From contig NZ_CABPSH010000005.1 of the NCBI RefSeq assembly GCF_902459725.1, forward strand, positions 62,001 to 126,000: a stretch of 64,000 nt of DNA, given 5' to 3'. This document shows, one piece after another, positions 44,111 through 53,394 of this stretch. Made by a program: the position numbers and the translations under genes. How positions within the stretch are numbered: the stretch's first letter is position 1; every line of letters starts with the position of its first letter. Below the pieces are notes generated by a model. That model was not told where the DNA came from and did not search any database. It worked only from the letters and a program-made list of their open reading frames with translations. Source of the DNA: Pandoraea eparura. Its GTDB lineage: Bacteria > Pseudomonadota > Gammaproteobacteria > Burkholderiales > Burkholderiaceae.

Positions 44111-45145
44111 ATGATCGAACTCCAGAACATTACCCAGCGCTTTGCTGGGCCCAAGGGGCCGATCGACGCGCTTTCCAACATCAGCCTGTCGATCGAGCGC
44201 GGCGAAGTCTTCGGCATCATTGGCCGAAGCGGCGCTGGCAAGAGCACGCTCGTGCGTGTCATCAACCTGCTCAATCGTCCGAGCGACGGCGCCGTGCGCG
44301 TCGACGGCCAGGACTTGACGTCGCTGTCGGCCGACGCGCTGCGCCAGGCGCGCCGCCGCATCGGCATGATCTTTCAGCACTTCAACCTGCTTAATTCGCG
44401 CACCGTCTACGATAACGTGGCGCTGCCGCTGGAGCTGGCGGGCCTGTCGGCGGCGGAGATTCGGGCGAAGATCCTGCCGTTGCTCGAACTGGTCGGCCTG
44501 ACGTCCCAAAAGGATCGTTATCCGTCGCAGATTTCCGGTGGACAGAAGCAGCGCGTGGGCATTGCCCGGGCGCTGGCGAGCGAGCCGCAGGTGCTGCTCT
44601 CGGACGAGGCGACGTCGGCCCTCGATCCAGAGACGACGCGCTCGATTCTTGAGTTGCTCAAGCGGATCAACCGCGAGTTGGGCCTGACCATCGTGCTCAT
44701 CACGCACCAGATGGAAGTCATCAAGCAGGTGTGCGACCGTGTCGCGGTGCTCGATGCCGGCCGCGTGGTCGAACAGGGCCGCGTCATCGACGTGTTCCTG
44801 CGCCCGCGCCACGAAGTCACGCGTGCGCTCATCGGCGACGTCATCTCGCAGGAGTTGCCGGTGGGCGTGCGTGAGCGTGTCGCGTCGCGTATCGGCAACG
44901 GTCACGATCACCTGTATCGTCTGGCGTTTTCCGGCGCCGGGGTGGATCAGCCGCTGCTCTCCGAGGCAATTCGCCGCTACGAACTCGATTTCAACATCCT
45001 GCACGGCCAGATCGACGAGATCCAGGGGCAGGCGTTCGGATCGCTCGCCGTGCTGGCGGGCGGCACCCCGGCCCGAGTGGCCGAAGCCATGGCGTTCCTC
45101 GCCAGTCAAGGCGTTGTCGTTGAGGAGCTGAGCCATGTGGAGTGA
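44111..45145 (+). CDS. metN: Methionine ABC transporter ATP-binding protein MetN
   Basis: The 344-residue protein has Walker A GRSGAGKS (38-45), the Q-loop near FQHFNLL (about 88-94), the signature SGGQKQR (142-148), Walker B with Asp165-Glu166, and a C-terminal NIL regulatory domain (about 265-344) that binds methionine and inhibits transport. This domain order is specific to MetN. It powers uptake of methionine through MetI with MetQ as binding protein. The ATG at 44111 is at the family N-terminus; an upstream in-frame extension is rejected. It overlaps metI by 11 bases. Confidence 0.94.
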   Translation: MIELQNITQRFAGPKGPIDALSNISLSIERGEVFGIIGRSGAGKSTLVRVINLLNRPSDGAVRVDGQDLTSLSADALRQARRRIGMIFQHFNLLNSRTVYDNVALPLELAGLSAAEIRAKILPLLELVGLTSQKDRYPSQISGGQKQRVGIARALASEPQVLLSDEATSALDPETTRSILELLKRINRELGLTIVLITHQMEVIKQVCDRVAVLDAGRVVEQGRVIDVFLRPRHEVTRALIGDVISQELPVGVRERVASRIGNGHDHLYRLAFSGAGVDQPLLSEAIRRYELDFNILHGQIDEIQGQAFGSLAVLAGGTPARVAEAMAFLASQGVVVEELSHVE

Positions 45146-45788
45146 AATGTTCGATCTCTTCGTCTCCTCGTTCTGGGAGACGCTCATCATGGTCGGGATT
45201 TCCGGCGTGATCGGTGCTGTGGTCGGCGTGCCGCTCGGCGTGCTGCTCTATCTGACCGACCGCAACGGCGTGTTGCAGAACCTTCCGACCAATCGTATCG
45301 TCGGCATCCTCGTCAACGCGGTGCGCTCGACGCCGTTCATCATCCTGCTCGTCGCGGTGATCCCGTTCACCCGCCTGATCGTCGGCTCGTCCATCGGCAC
45401 GATGGCGGCAGTCGTGCCGCTCACCATCGCGGCCGCGCCGTTCGTGGCGCGCCTGGTGGAGACGGCGCTGCGCGAGGTCGACCGCGGCCTGATCGAGGCG
45501 GCGCAGTCGATGGGCGCGACGACCGGTCAGATCGTCACCAAGGTATTGCTGCCCGAGGCGCTGCCCGGCATCGTGGCCGGTCTGACGATCACGTTCGTCA
45601 GTCTGGTCGGCTATTCGGCGATGGCCGGTGCCATCGGCGGGGGAGGGCTGGGCGACCTCGGCATCCGCTACGGCTATCAGCGCTTCCTGCCCGAAGTGAT
45701 GATTACCGTCGTGCTGATCCTGATCGTCTTCGTGCAATTGGTACAGACATTCGGCGACTGGCTGGTGCGTCGCCTGAGCCATAAATAA
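45135..45788 (+). CDS. metI: Methionine ABC transporter permease MetI
   Basis: The 217-residue protein has five membrane helices and the ABC permease EAA loop ([24 protein letters not shown], about 122-145, quoted here in part), through which it couples to MetN. It forms the methionine channel in the inner membrane. The start lies inside the end of metN. metQ follows after 58 bases. Confidence 0.94.
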   Translation: MWSEMFDLFVSSFWETLIMVGISGVIGAVVGVPLGVLLYLTDRNGVLQNLPTNRIVGILVNAVRSTPFIILLVAVIPFTRLIVGSSIGTMAAVVPLTIAAAPFVARLVETALREVDRGLIEAAQSMGATTGQIVTKVLLPEALPGIVAGLTITFVSLVGYSAMAGAIGGGGLGDLGIRYGYQRFLPEVMITVVLILIVFVQLVQTFGDWLVRRLSHK

Positions 45789-45846
45789 CGTCTCACACAA
45801 CAACGTCGCCGGCGAACCGGCACTTCACTCACACGCGAGGTTTTTC

Positions 45847-46659
45847 ATGCAACGTCGTACGCTTTTCAAGCTGTTGGCCGGTGTCGGTGCCGCTACCGTC
45901 TTCGCCACGCAATTCGCCGCGCCTGCGGCTGCCGCCGATGTCGTCAATCTGAAGATCGGTGTCACGGGTGGCCCGCACGCGCAGATCTTCGACGAAGTGA
46001 AGAAGGTTGCGGCCAAAGACGGCCTGAACATCAAGGTCATCGAGTTCAGCGACTACGTGCAGCCGAACGCCGCGCTGTCGTCGGGCGACCTGGACGCGAA
46101 CAGCTACCAGCACCAGCCGTACCTCGACGCCCAGGTGAAGGACCGTGGCTACAAGCTCGAGTCGATTGCCAAGACCGTGATTTTCCCGATGGGCATCTAT
46201 TCGAAGAAGATCAAGTCGCTGGCCGATCTGAAGTCGGGCGACAAGGTGTCGCTGCCGAACGACCCGACCAATGGCGGACGCGCGCTGCTGTTGCTGCAAA
46301 AGCAGGGGCTGATCAAGCTGCGTGCCGACGCGGGTCTGAAGGCGACGCCGCTCGACGTGACCGACAACCCGAAGAAGCTGAAGTTCGTGGAGCTGGACGC
46401 CGCGCAACTGCCGCGCTCGCTCGACGATGTCGCCGTGGCTGTCATCAACACCAACTTCGCGATGGAAGCCGGTCTGAACCCGAAGCGTGATTCGATCGCC
46501 ATCGAAGACGCCAGCGGCCCGTACGCCAACGTGCTGGTCATTCGCACGGCCGACAAGAACAAGCCCTGGGTGGCCAAGCTGATCAAGGCTTACCATTCGC
46601 CGGAAGTGAAGGCCTTCATCGAGAAGAAGTTCGGCGGCTCGGTCGTTACCGCGTGGTAA
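45847..46659 (+). CDS. metQ: Methionine-binding protein MetQ
   Basis: The 270-residue protein has an N-terminal signal (about 1-30, ending AAAA-D) and the MetQ fold with KIGVTGGPHAQIFDEVK (about 36-52), a SSGDLDANSYQHQPYLD segment that lines the methionine site, and NDPTNGGRALLLLQ. No lipobox Cys is seen, so it is probably soluble in the periplasm. CGCGAGG lies before the ATG. A strong terminator follows at 46768, closing metNIQ. Confidence 0.93.
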   Translation: MQRRTLFKLLAGVGAATVFATQFAAPAAAADVVNLKIGVTGGPHAQIFDEVKKVAAKDGLNIKVIEFSDYVQPNAALSSGDLDANSYQHQPYLDAQVKDRGYKLESIAKTVIFPMGIYSKKIKSLADLKSGDKVSLPNDPTNGGRALLLLQKQGLIKLRADAGLKATPLDVTDNPKKLKFVELDAAQLPRSLDDVAVAVINTNFAMEAGLNPKRDSIAIEDASGPYANVLVIRTADKNKPWVAKLIKAYHSPEVKAFIEKKFGGSVVTAW

Positions 46660-46767
46660 TTCGGTCGTGACGACACAGTAACCCGTCCACTACCGTCGGG
46701 TTAAGTCTGAACCGCCGACCGGTCAGCCCGGCAGGGCGTGCCGGTCGACGGCACCCTCGGGAAAGCA

Positions 46768-46799
46768 CGGCAACGCTTTGCGGCGTTGCCGTTTTTTTT
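46768..46799 (+). terminator. Rho-independent terminator after metQ
   Basis: The stem GGCAACGC / GCGTTGCC with a short TTTGCG loop is followed by eight T residues at 46792-46799. It lies about 110 bases after the metQ stop. Confidence 0.92.
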
Positions 46800-47207
46800 C
46801 GTCCCCGCATTGGCTCCCTACACTTGGCCCCTGCTTCTCGTGCCGTGTCGGACGAATGCCCGGCGCGCGCGACGGATTCCCGCGGCGTGAGAGGGGGGAG
46901 GTTTTCGCTGTCCTGCCGTGTGTGGCAATTCCGACACTGTCACGGTTCTGTCAAATCTCGGCGCTAGCCTGAGTGCCAAGTACAAGAGGGTGCCTGCGGG
47001 CACCGTCACCAGACGCGGACACAGGCCACAGAGCAACTGCCGCACGTGAAGCACGGGGAGCGGGTGAAACACGTCATCGGCGCGTCGCTTGCCATGGGTG
47101 TGCATGCATAGGCCTGCACATGTGCATGGGCAGGCCCGGCATATGCCCGCACAACGTCATGCGGTTTGCATGTTGGCCGCGCACCGCCCCGACTTACGGA
47201 GTTGCCG
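46800..47207 (+). other. Gene-free leader region before the EAL-GGDEF gene
   Basis: No gene is seen in these 408 bases. At 47095-47150 there is a cluster of TGCATG and AGGCC repeats (TGCATG at 47101-47106 and 47123-47128 with TGCAC between), which can form alternative hairpins. The ribosome site ACGGAG at 47196-47201 serves the TTG start at 47208. No convincing promoter was fixed. Confidence 0.45.
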
Positions 47208-49100
47208 TTGACCCTTCTTCCGCCTGTCGCGATACGTCCGCCGGAGCGGTTTGCCGTGCCGGCGGCATCGGACGACGCACTACTGTCGCCAGTCCCAATC
47301 CGCGCCCCTTATGCAGAACCCGACGAAGCGGCGTTGCTTGCCGAGTTGTGCGAAGGCATCGGTCTGACCTGCGTGTTTCAGCCGATCCTCGACTTTCGTA
47401 CGTCGGGTATCGCCGGTTACGAGGGGCTGGTGCGCGGGCCGGTTGGCACGTCGATCCATTCACCGCTGGCGCTGTTCGCCGCCGCCCGCCGTCATGGCCT
47501 GCTTGCACCGCTCGAACTGGCTTGCCGCCGCACGGTGCTGCGCGGCTTCGTCAAGCAGGATCTGCCGGAACGCCTGTTTCTCAACATCGGCCCGATCACC
47601 CGTGCCCACCCCGGCGGCGGTGTGGGCGACTCGCTGGGTCTCGACGAAACGTTTGCGATGCTCCAGTCGTTGCCGCTCGCACCTGAGCGGGTGGTGCTCG
47701 AACTCACGGAGCACGCCCCCACGCTGGATCTGGCGAGCACGCGCGCCTCACTCGCGGCGTATCGCGCGCTGGGTTTCGAAGTCGCGCTCGACGACATGGG
47801 CGAAGGCTACGCCAGCCTGCGATTGTGGTCAGAGCTGCGGCCCGATTACGTCAAGATCGACCGCCATTTCGTCGACGGCATCGACACCGATACCGTCAAA
47901 CTTCAGTTCGTGCGTTCGATGCACCAGATTGCGGAGACGAGCGGCACCCGCGTCATCGCCGAAGGCATCGAGCAGGCCGAGGAACTGCAAGTGGTCCGCG
48001 ATCTCGGCATTTTTCTAGGGCAGGGATATCTCATCGCGCGCCCGGAAGCGAGGCCGCAACGGGCGATCACCGCGCAGGTGCAGGCGGTCGTCAATGAGCG
48101 TCGCGCCTATGTGCACCAGCAACCGAGTCAGCTGGGCGCGGGCAACGTAACGCTGGAGGGCATTGCCTCGTACGTGTTGCCTGTCTCGCCGGAGACCCGC
48201 AGCGAGGATGTCGTGGCGCGTTTCGAGAGCGATGCGTCGCTCGACGTGCTGCCGGTGGTCGAACATGAGCGCGCGGTAGGCTTGATCGGCCGGGCATCGC
48301 TGATCGGCCGTTTCGCCCGGCCCTTCACGCGCGAACTCTATGGACGCAAGCCATGCTCGGCCGTGATGGAGCCACGCCCGCTCACGTTCGACAAGCGCGC
48401 GCGCATGGAGGATCTGAGCCGCATGATTGCCGAAGGCGCCAGCCGGCAAATCGCGGGCGGTTTGATCGTCACCGACCAGGGGCGCTATCTGGGGGTGGCG
48501 CAGGGGCATGCCCTCATGCGTTACATCACCGACATGCAGCTCGACGCGGCGCGGTACGCCAACCCGCTCACGCTGCTGCCGGGCAACGTGCCCATCGACG
48601 ACTATATGGATCGCATGATCGGCGAGCGGCAGTCATTCCACGCGTGTTATGTCGATCTCGATAACTTCAAGCCGTTCAACGACGTGTTTGGCTATCGGCG
48701 CGGCGACGACCTGATCCAACTGGTCGCGCGTGTGCTGATGGCAGTGCGCAATCCCGAGCGTGACTTCCTGGGCCACATCGGTGGCGACGACTTTCTGGTG
48801 GTGTTCCGCAGCCCCGATTGGGAGGCGCGCTGTCGCGAAGCACTCGCCCGTTTCGGCGAGGCGGTGACGGAATACTTCCATCCGGATCAGATCGCGGCGG
48901 GCGGGTTCGAGGCGGAGGATCGTCGTGGCATGGTCATCTTCCATCCGATCACGAGCCTGTCGATCGGCGTGGTGGCGGTGACGCCGGAGAGCTTTCCGTC
49001 GCACGTGGAAGTCTCGGCCGCAGCGGCCGATGCCAAGAAGATGGCCAAGCGCGCGTTGGGCAACAGCCTGTTCGTCGAGCGTCGGCGCGCGCATCGGTGA
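47208..49100 (+). CDS. EAL-CBS-GGDEF cyclic-di-GMP protein
   Basis: The 630-residue protein has an EAL domain (about 40-285) whose motif reads YEGLVRG, with conserved ELTEH, DDMGEGYASL and KIDRHFVDG segments; a CBS pair (about 305-435); and a GGDEF domain (about 475-625) whose motif reads IGGDDFLVVF. The EAL metal-binding residues look largely intact, so phosphodiesterase activity is possible; the GGDDF variant and lack of a clear RxxD I-site make cyclase activity uncertain. The TTG start at 47208 is chosen because ACGGAG lies seven bases upstream. It is alone, flanked by a terminator on each side. Confidence 0.88.
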   Translation: MTLLPPVAIRPPERFAVPAASDDALLSPVPIRAPYAEPDEAALLAELCEGIGLTCVFQPILDFRTSGIAGYEGLVRGPVGTSIHSPLALFAAARRHGLLAPLELACRRTVLRGFVKQDLPERLFLNIGPITRAHPGGGVGDSLGLDETFAMLQSLPLAPERVVLELTEHAPTLDLASTRASLAAYRALGFEVALDDMGEGYASLRLWSELRPDYVKIDRHFVDGIDTDTVKLQFVRSMHQIAETSGTRVIAEGIEQAEELQVVRDLGIFLGQGYLIARPEARPQRAITAQVQAVVNERRAYVHQQPSQLGAGNVTLEGIASYVLPVSPETRSEDVVARFESDASLDVLPVVEHERAVGLIGRASLIGRFARPFTRELYGRKPCSAVMEPRPLTFDKRARMEDLSRMIAEGASRQIAGGLIVTDQGRYLGVAQGHALMRYITDMQLDAARYANPLTLLPGNVPIDDYMDRMIGERQSFHACYVDLDNFKPFNDVFGYRRGDDLIQLVARVLMAVRNPERDFLGHIGGDDFLVVFRSPDWEARCREALARFGEAVTEYFHPDQIAAGGFEAEDRRGMVIFHPITSLSIGVVAVTPESFPSHVEVSAAAADAKKMAKRALGNSLFVERRRAHR

Positions 49101-49127
49101 GCGTGCCCGAGTCGATTGGCATGACGC

Positions 49128-49163
49128 AAAAAAGCCCGCCGCAATGATTTGCAGGCGGGCTTC
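49128..49163. terminator. Terminator between EAL-GGDEF and permease genes
   Basis: GCCCGCC (49134-49140) and GGCGGGC (49153-49159) form a stem. On the minus strand it is followed by six T residues (49128-49133), so it fits the end of the permease gene; on the plus strand only TTCT follows. Probably used in both directions. Confidence 0.85.
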
Positions 49164-49192
49164 TCCGTTGGCGATGCCGTAGCGCGGCGCGC

Positions 49193-50809
49193 TTAGTGCG
49201 AGAGCGCCGGCATGCCTTCCATGCTCGCGACGTCTTCTTCACGCTCACCAGCCAGGTACGGCGTACGCCAGCCGGCCTTCACGCCCCAGTGGTAGAACGC
49301 GAGCGACATGGCGGCCACGATCAGCATATCCCAGCCATACGGCAGCAGGCCTAGGCCGCCGAATTCCTTGCTGCCGATATACGAGCACAGCGCCATGGCC
49401 GGCAGGTAACCGATCAGCCACCAGGATGCCTTGAGGTCACGGCCGAACCCTTGCCAACGGTCCTTCGCCTGATAGTAGAAATAGACGGGCAACGCCACGA
49501 CCACCAGCACGATGATCTGGCCGGTGAGCGGCCAGCGCGCCCAGTACAGAATCAGCGATGCACATACGAAGGCAAACGGTGCGATCAGCGAGAGGCCGCG
49601 CAGGCGCAGCGGACGGTGCAGCTCGGGGGCGGAGCGACGCAACGCCATGACGCTGATTGGACCGGTCAGGTACGAGATCACGGTCGCGACCGAAATCACG
49701 GCGGCCAGCGAATCCCAGCCACGGAAGAAGAACATGAAGACGAACGAGATCGCCAGGTTGAACCACATCGCCGGGCGCGGCACGCCATACAGCGGATGCA
49801 CGCGACCGAGCATCGCGGGCAACGTGCGGTTGCGCTCCATCGCGTAGATCATGCGGCTCGTGGTCGCCATGTAGGTGGTGCCGGTACCGCTCGGGCTCAG
49901 GAACGCGTCGAAGTACAGCACGATCGCCAGCCAGTTCAGGCCGAGCGCGATCGCCAGTTCCGCGAACGGCGAGCTGAAGCTCACCCCATGCCAGCCGCCA
50001 GCCAGTTGTTCGGGCGAGAGCGCGCCGATATAGGCCACTTGCAGCAGCAGGTAGATAACGGTCGCGAGCAGAATCGAGCCGACTACCGCGAACGGGATGC
50101 TGCGGCCCGGGTCGCGGGCTTCACCCGCGAGATTCACCGGGCTCTGGAAGCCATTGAAGGCGAACACGATGCCTGACGTGGCGACCGCAGTGAAGACGGC
50201 CGACATGCCATTCGGTGCGAAACCGCCGTGCTCCGCCACGTTGAAGTTGCCGGGGTGGAAGCCTGCAATCATCAGGCCCGCGATGGTCAGCGCGGGGATG
50301 GCGAACTTGAACAGCGTGATGGCCGTGTTGGCGCGCGCGAACAGCTTGACACCCCAATAGTTGAGCATGAAGTAGCCGATCACCAACAACGCGGAGAGCA
50401 TCAGACCGCTCGTGCTGAGCGTGCCGTCGACGAACAGCGCGTGCGCCCAGTCATACGGCCACGTGCTCATGTACTGGATCGACGCTTCGGCCTCGATCGG
50501 AATGACCGACACGATGGCGATCCAGTTGGCCCACGCGGCGATGAAGCCGACGAGGCTGCCGTGCGAATAACGTGAGTAACGCACCATGCCGCCCGACTCG
50601 GGGAACATCGCGCCGAGTTCGGCGTAAGTGAGCGCGATGGCCAGAATGACAACGGCGCCGATGAGCCAGGCGAAAAGGGCGGCGGGACCGGCGATCTTGG
50701 CGGCCTTCCAGGCGCCGAACAGCCAGCCGGAGCCGATGATCGAGCCAAGACCGGTCAACATCAGGGCGAACGGCCCGATGTTGCGCATGAGGGGTTGATT
50801 GTTATCCAT
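49193..50809 (-). CDS. Amino acid permease, APC superfamily (YveA-like)
   Basis: The 538-residue membrane protein has about 12-14 predicted helices and the APC opening GLGSIIGSGWLFGAWKAAK (about 20-38), where the GSGWLFG loop binds the amino acid backbone. Charged ESGGM and PIEAEASIQY segments resemble those of aspartate-proton symporter YveA/AspP, but the substrate is uncertain. The ATG at 50809 gives the normal APC N-terminus; upstream in-frame sequence is intergenic. It is monocistronic, ended by the 49128 hairpin. Confidence 0.88.
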   Translation of the reverse strand: MDNNQPLMRNIGPFALMLTGLGSIIGSGWLFGAWKAAKIAGPAALFAWLIGAVVILAIALTYAELGAMFPESGGMVRYSRYSHGSLVGFIAAWANWIAIVSVIPIEAEASIQYMSTWPYDWAHALFVDGTLSTSGLMLSALLVIGYFMLNYWGVKLFARANTAITLFKFAIPALTIAGLMIAGFHPGNFNVAEHGGFAPNGMSAVFTAVATSGIVFAFNGFQSPVNLAGEARDPGRSIPFAVVGSILLATVIYLLLQVAYIGALSPEQLAGGWHGVSFSSPFAELAIALGLNWLAIVLYFDAFLSPSGTGTTYMATTSRMIYAMERNRTLPAMLGRVHPLYGVPRPAMWFNLAISFVFMFFFRGWDSLAAVISVATVISYLTGPISVMALRRSAPELHRPLRLRGLSLIAPFAFVCASLILYWARWPLTGQIIVLVVVALPVYFYYQAKDRWQGFGRDLKASWWLIGYLPAMALCSYIGSKEFGGLGLLPYGWDMLIVAAMSLAFYHWGVKAGWRTPYLAGEREEDVASMEGMPALSH

Positions 50810-51274
50810 TCGATGTCTTCTCCACGCCCGGGGGGAGCAGGCGCCGATCCCGATGAGGGCGGGAGCGGTACGCTGCGCGAGGGCGGACAAACTGCCCGCA
50901 GGCCGGTCGTCGTCATCAGGCGCATGACGGCGGGGGGCGGCGCTGGCGGACGCAACTTCTGTTGATCGGCTTCGCGAGTTTCGACGGGCATCCGACATGA
51001 CAACGCACGCGGGGACGTGCATTACCCGAAATGGGGTCGGAGTCGCCGATCGCAAAAAAATCGCGATTCTACCCGAGCCAGTCCCGTCGTGTGGGACTTT
51101 GTGGAACTTTCGCGGCGACATTCGGGTCGGCGACGTCAGGTAGGAACGCGCGCAAGCCAGGCAGGGCGCGGTTCTTGACCTAGGGAAAGCGCGTATTACA
51201 AATTATTAAAGGGTCAGATGAAAAGTGAGCAGAGAATCGGCCGACCCGTCGGCCGCCTCGGCCGAACGATCTGG
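50810..51274 (-). other. Gene-free stretch upstream of permease
   Basis: These 465 bases lie between the permease start and the ubiD stop, both minus strand. On the minus strand TAGAAT (51066-51071) is a possible minus-10 box. AGTCCC / GGGACT (51080-51085 and 51093-51098) is an inverted repeat just upstream of it. No gene is supported. Confidence 0.45.
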
Positions 51275-52825
51275 CTACAGGCCGAGGTCCTGATACAGCG
51301 CGGCCATGCGCGCGTCGACGTCGGCGGTCATTTCGATGGGGCGTCCCCATTCGCGCGACGTTTCGCCGGGCCACTTATTCGTGGCGTCGATCCCCATCTT
51401 CGAGCCCAGTCCCGCCGTGGGCGAAGCGAAATCGAGATAATCGATGGGGGTCTGGTCGACGAGCGTGGTGTCACGGGTCGGATCGACACGCGTGGTGATG
51501 GCCCAGATGACTTCCTTCCAGTCCAGGATATCGACGTCCTCGTCCACCACGACGATGAACTTCGTATACATGAACTGCCGCAGGAAACTCCACACGCCGA
51601 ACATCACGCGCTTGGCATGGCCCGGATAGGCCTTCTTCATCTTCACAATGGCCATCCGGTAGCTGCAGCCTTCCGGTGGCAGATAGAAATCCGTGATCTC
51701 GGGGAATTGCTTCTGCAACAGCGGCACGAAGACTTCGTTGAGCGCGACCCCCAGCACTGCAGGTTCATCGGGCGGTTTGCCCGTGTAGGTGGAGTGGTAG
51801 ACGGCGTTGCGGCGCAGGGTAATGCGCTCGATCGTGAACACGGGAAACCACTCCTGCTCATTGTAGTAGCCGGTATGATCGCCGTACGGGCCTTCGAGCG
51901 CATGGGCGTAACCCGCTGTCGCGCCGCGCGCCGGCGGCGGCGGGGCGCCATCGGGCACGCTCGGCGGCGTATCGGACGGGTAAATGAACCCCTCGAGCAC
52001 GATCTCGGCCCGGGCGGGCACGCGCAGCGACTCCAGTCCCGGCGTCAAACACTTGGCCAGCTCGGTGCGACTGCCGCGCAGCAGGCCCGCAAACTGATAC
52101 TCGGACAGCGTATCGGGCACCGGGGTAACGGCACCCAGCATGGTGGCCGGATCGGCACCCAGCGCGACCGCTATCGGAAACGGCTTGCCGGGATTCGCCT
52201 GCGCGAACTCACGGAAGTCGAGCGCGCCGCCTCGGTGGGCGAGCCAGCGCATGATGACCTGGTTGCGTCCGATGACCTGCTGGCGGTAGATGCCGAGATT
52301 CTGACGTTTGCGATGCGGCCCTTTGGTGATGACCAGGCCCCACGTAATGAGCGGGGCGGCGTCGCCGGGCCAGCAGGTCTGGATGGGCAGGCGCGCGAGG
52401 TCGACATCGTCGCCTTCCCAGACAATCTCCTGACACACCGGGCTGCCGACTTCCTTGGGCGCCATGTCCCAGACGGCCTTCGCCATGCCGAGCAGCTTGC
52501 CCGCATCCTTGAGCCCGCGCGGCGGTTCCGGTTCCTTGAGTGTCGAGAGAAGACGGCCGATATCGCGCAGCGACCCGAGGGCGTTTTCGCCCTTGTCGAC
52601 CCCCATGCCAAGCGCCACACGTTCAGGGGTGCCAAACAAGTTGGCCAGCACGGGCATGTCGTAACCGGTCGGCCGCGAAAACCATAGCGCCGGGCCGGCC
52701 GCTTTGAGGACACGGTCGGCGAGTGCCGTCATCTCCAGTACCGGCGAGACCGGCACGTCTACGCGACGAAGCTGGCCGGATCGCTCCAGTTGCGCGGTGA
52801 AGTCACGAAGATCGAGATATTTCAT
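51275..52825 (-). CDS. ubiD: UbiD-family decarboxylase
   Basis: The 516-residue protein begins [21 protein letters not shown] and carries UbiD markers: [20 protein letters not shown], the [20 protein letters not shown] block, and [13 protein letters not shown] near the end. UbiD uses prenylated FMN, made by UbiX, to decarboxylate 4-hydroxy-3-polyprenylbenzoate in ubiquinone synthesis. The length (about 500) is standard. The ATG at 52825 starts the family N-terminus. ubiX is not in the window. It is divergent from the lytic transglycosylase leader. Confidence 0.93.
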   Translation of the reverse strand: MKYLDLRDFTAQLERSGQLRRVDVPVSPVLEMTALADRVLKAAGPALWFSRPTGYDMPVLANLFGTPERVALGMGVDKGENALGSLRDIGRLLSTLKEPEPPRGLKDAGKLLGMAKAVWDMAPKEVGSPVCQEIVWEGDDVDLARLPIQTCWPGDAAPLITWGLVITKGPHRKRQNLGIYRQQVIGRNQVIMRWLAHRGGALDFREFAQANPGKPFPIAVALGADPATMLGAVTPVPDTLSEYQFAGLLRGSRTELAKCLTPGLESLRVPARAEIVLEGFIYPSDTPPSVPDGAPPPPARGATAGYAHALEGPYGDHTGYYNEQEWFPVFTIERITLRRNAVYHSTYTGKPPDEPAVLGVALNEVFVPLLQKQFPEITDFYLPPEGCSYRMAIVKMKKAYPGHAKRVMFGVWSFLRQFMYTKFIVVVDEDVDILDWKEVIWAITTRVDPTRDTTLVDQTPIDYLDFASPTAGLGSKMGIDATNKWPGETSREWGRPIEMTADVDARMAALYQDLGL

Positions 52826-53394
52826 GAAACAAACCGTTACCAAAAATTTTTACGAAATTCATACGATCGGTGCAAACGATCGTTTGAATTCCAGGGAGTC
52901 GGAGTGATACCCCAGTAAACGCGGGGGTGAGGCAGGGCATTCTACCGGGCAAGGCATCTAGACGTCACGGCAAAACCACCGTTACAAATTACTTTTAGTA
53001 ATGATTTTTTCAAATAATAGTATTGACTGTTTATATATGACTGCTACAATCCGCCCGTTGAATCCAAAAAGGCGGCTTTGAAGACGGGTAGGCCGACCCG
53101 CTCAAGCTTAGCGATAACTACAACATTGACGTGGATTTTCAGTCGCTGGTTTTCTCACCGAGGTCGGGAAATCAGTGTTTTAGGAAGCAGCGCGAGCGAT
53201 AGCTCGTCAGCGCCAGAGACCTGAACAGGTCGGCGTGCTGCGGCGGTAATGACATCGTTGACGACAGACACGATGCACCGCCTTGTTCCCTATGCCGTAA
53301 ATGAGCGTTACACGGGATGCCTGGCGGGCATGTCGGCTCATTTCCCTACGCCCCGGGGCCACCCCGTGGTGACGGCGTAACCGGAGTACGTAGG
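52826..53394 (+). promoter_or_regulatory. Strong promoter and long structured leader of the lytic transglycosylase gene
   Basis: This 569-base gap holds a very good sigma-70 promoter, TTGACT (53023-53028), 16 bases, TACAAT (53045-53050), in an AT-rich stretch. ATTACT-TTT-AGTAAT (52988-53002) is a perfect operator-like palindrome just upstream. Transcription from about 53057 gives a leader near 340 bases with several hairpins: GACCT/AGGTC near 53218-53231, and TACGCC (53347-53352) with GGCGTA (53374-53379) enclosing GGGG-CCA-CCCC, right before the ribosome site. The left end also contains the ubiD upstream region. I could not match the leader to a known riboswitch or 6S RNA. Confidence 0.7.
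53023..53050 (+). promoter_or_regulatory. Sigma-70 promoter
   Basis: TTGACT and TACAAT boxes are separated by 16 bases. Both differ from consensus at one or two positions, and the surrounding 70 bases are much more AT-rich than the rest of the window. The likely start of transcription is about 53057. Confidence 0.82.

Noticed and set aside
53058-53394. 6S RNA or a known riboswitch in the leader of the transglycosylase gene
   Set aside because: The sequence did not show the conserved bubble of 6S RNA or the core of c-di-GMP, guanidine or other classes I know; left as an unassigned leader.
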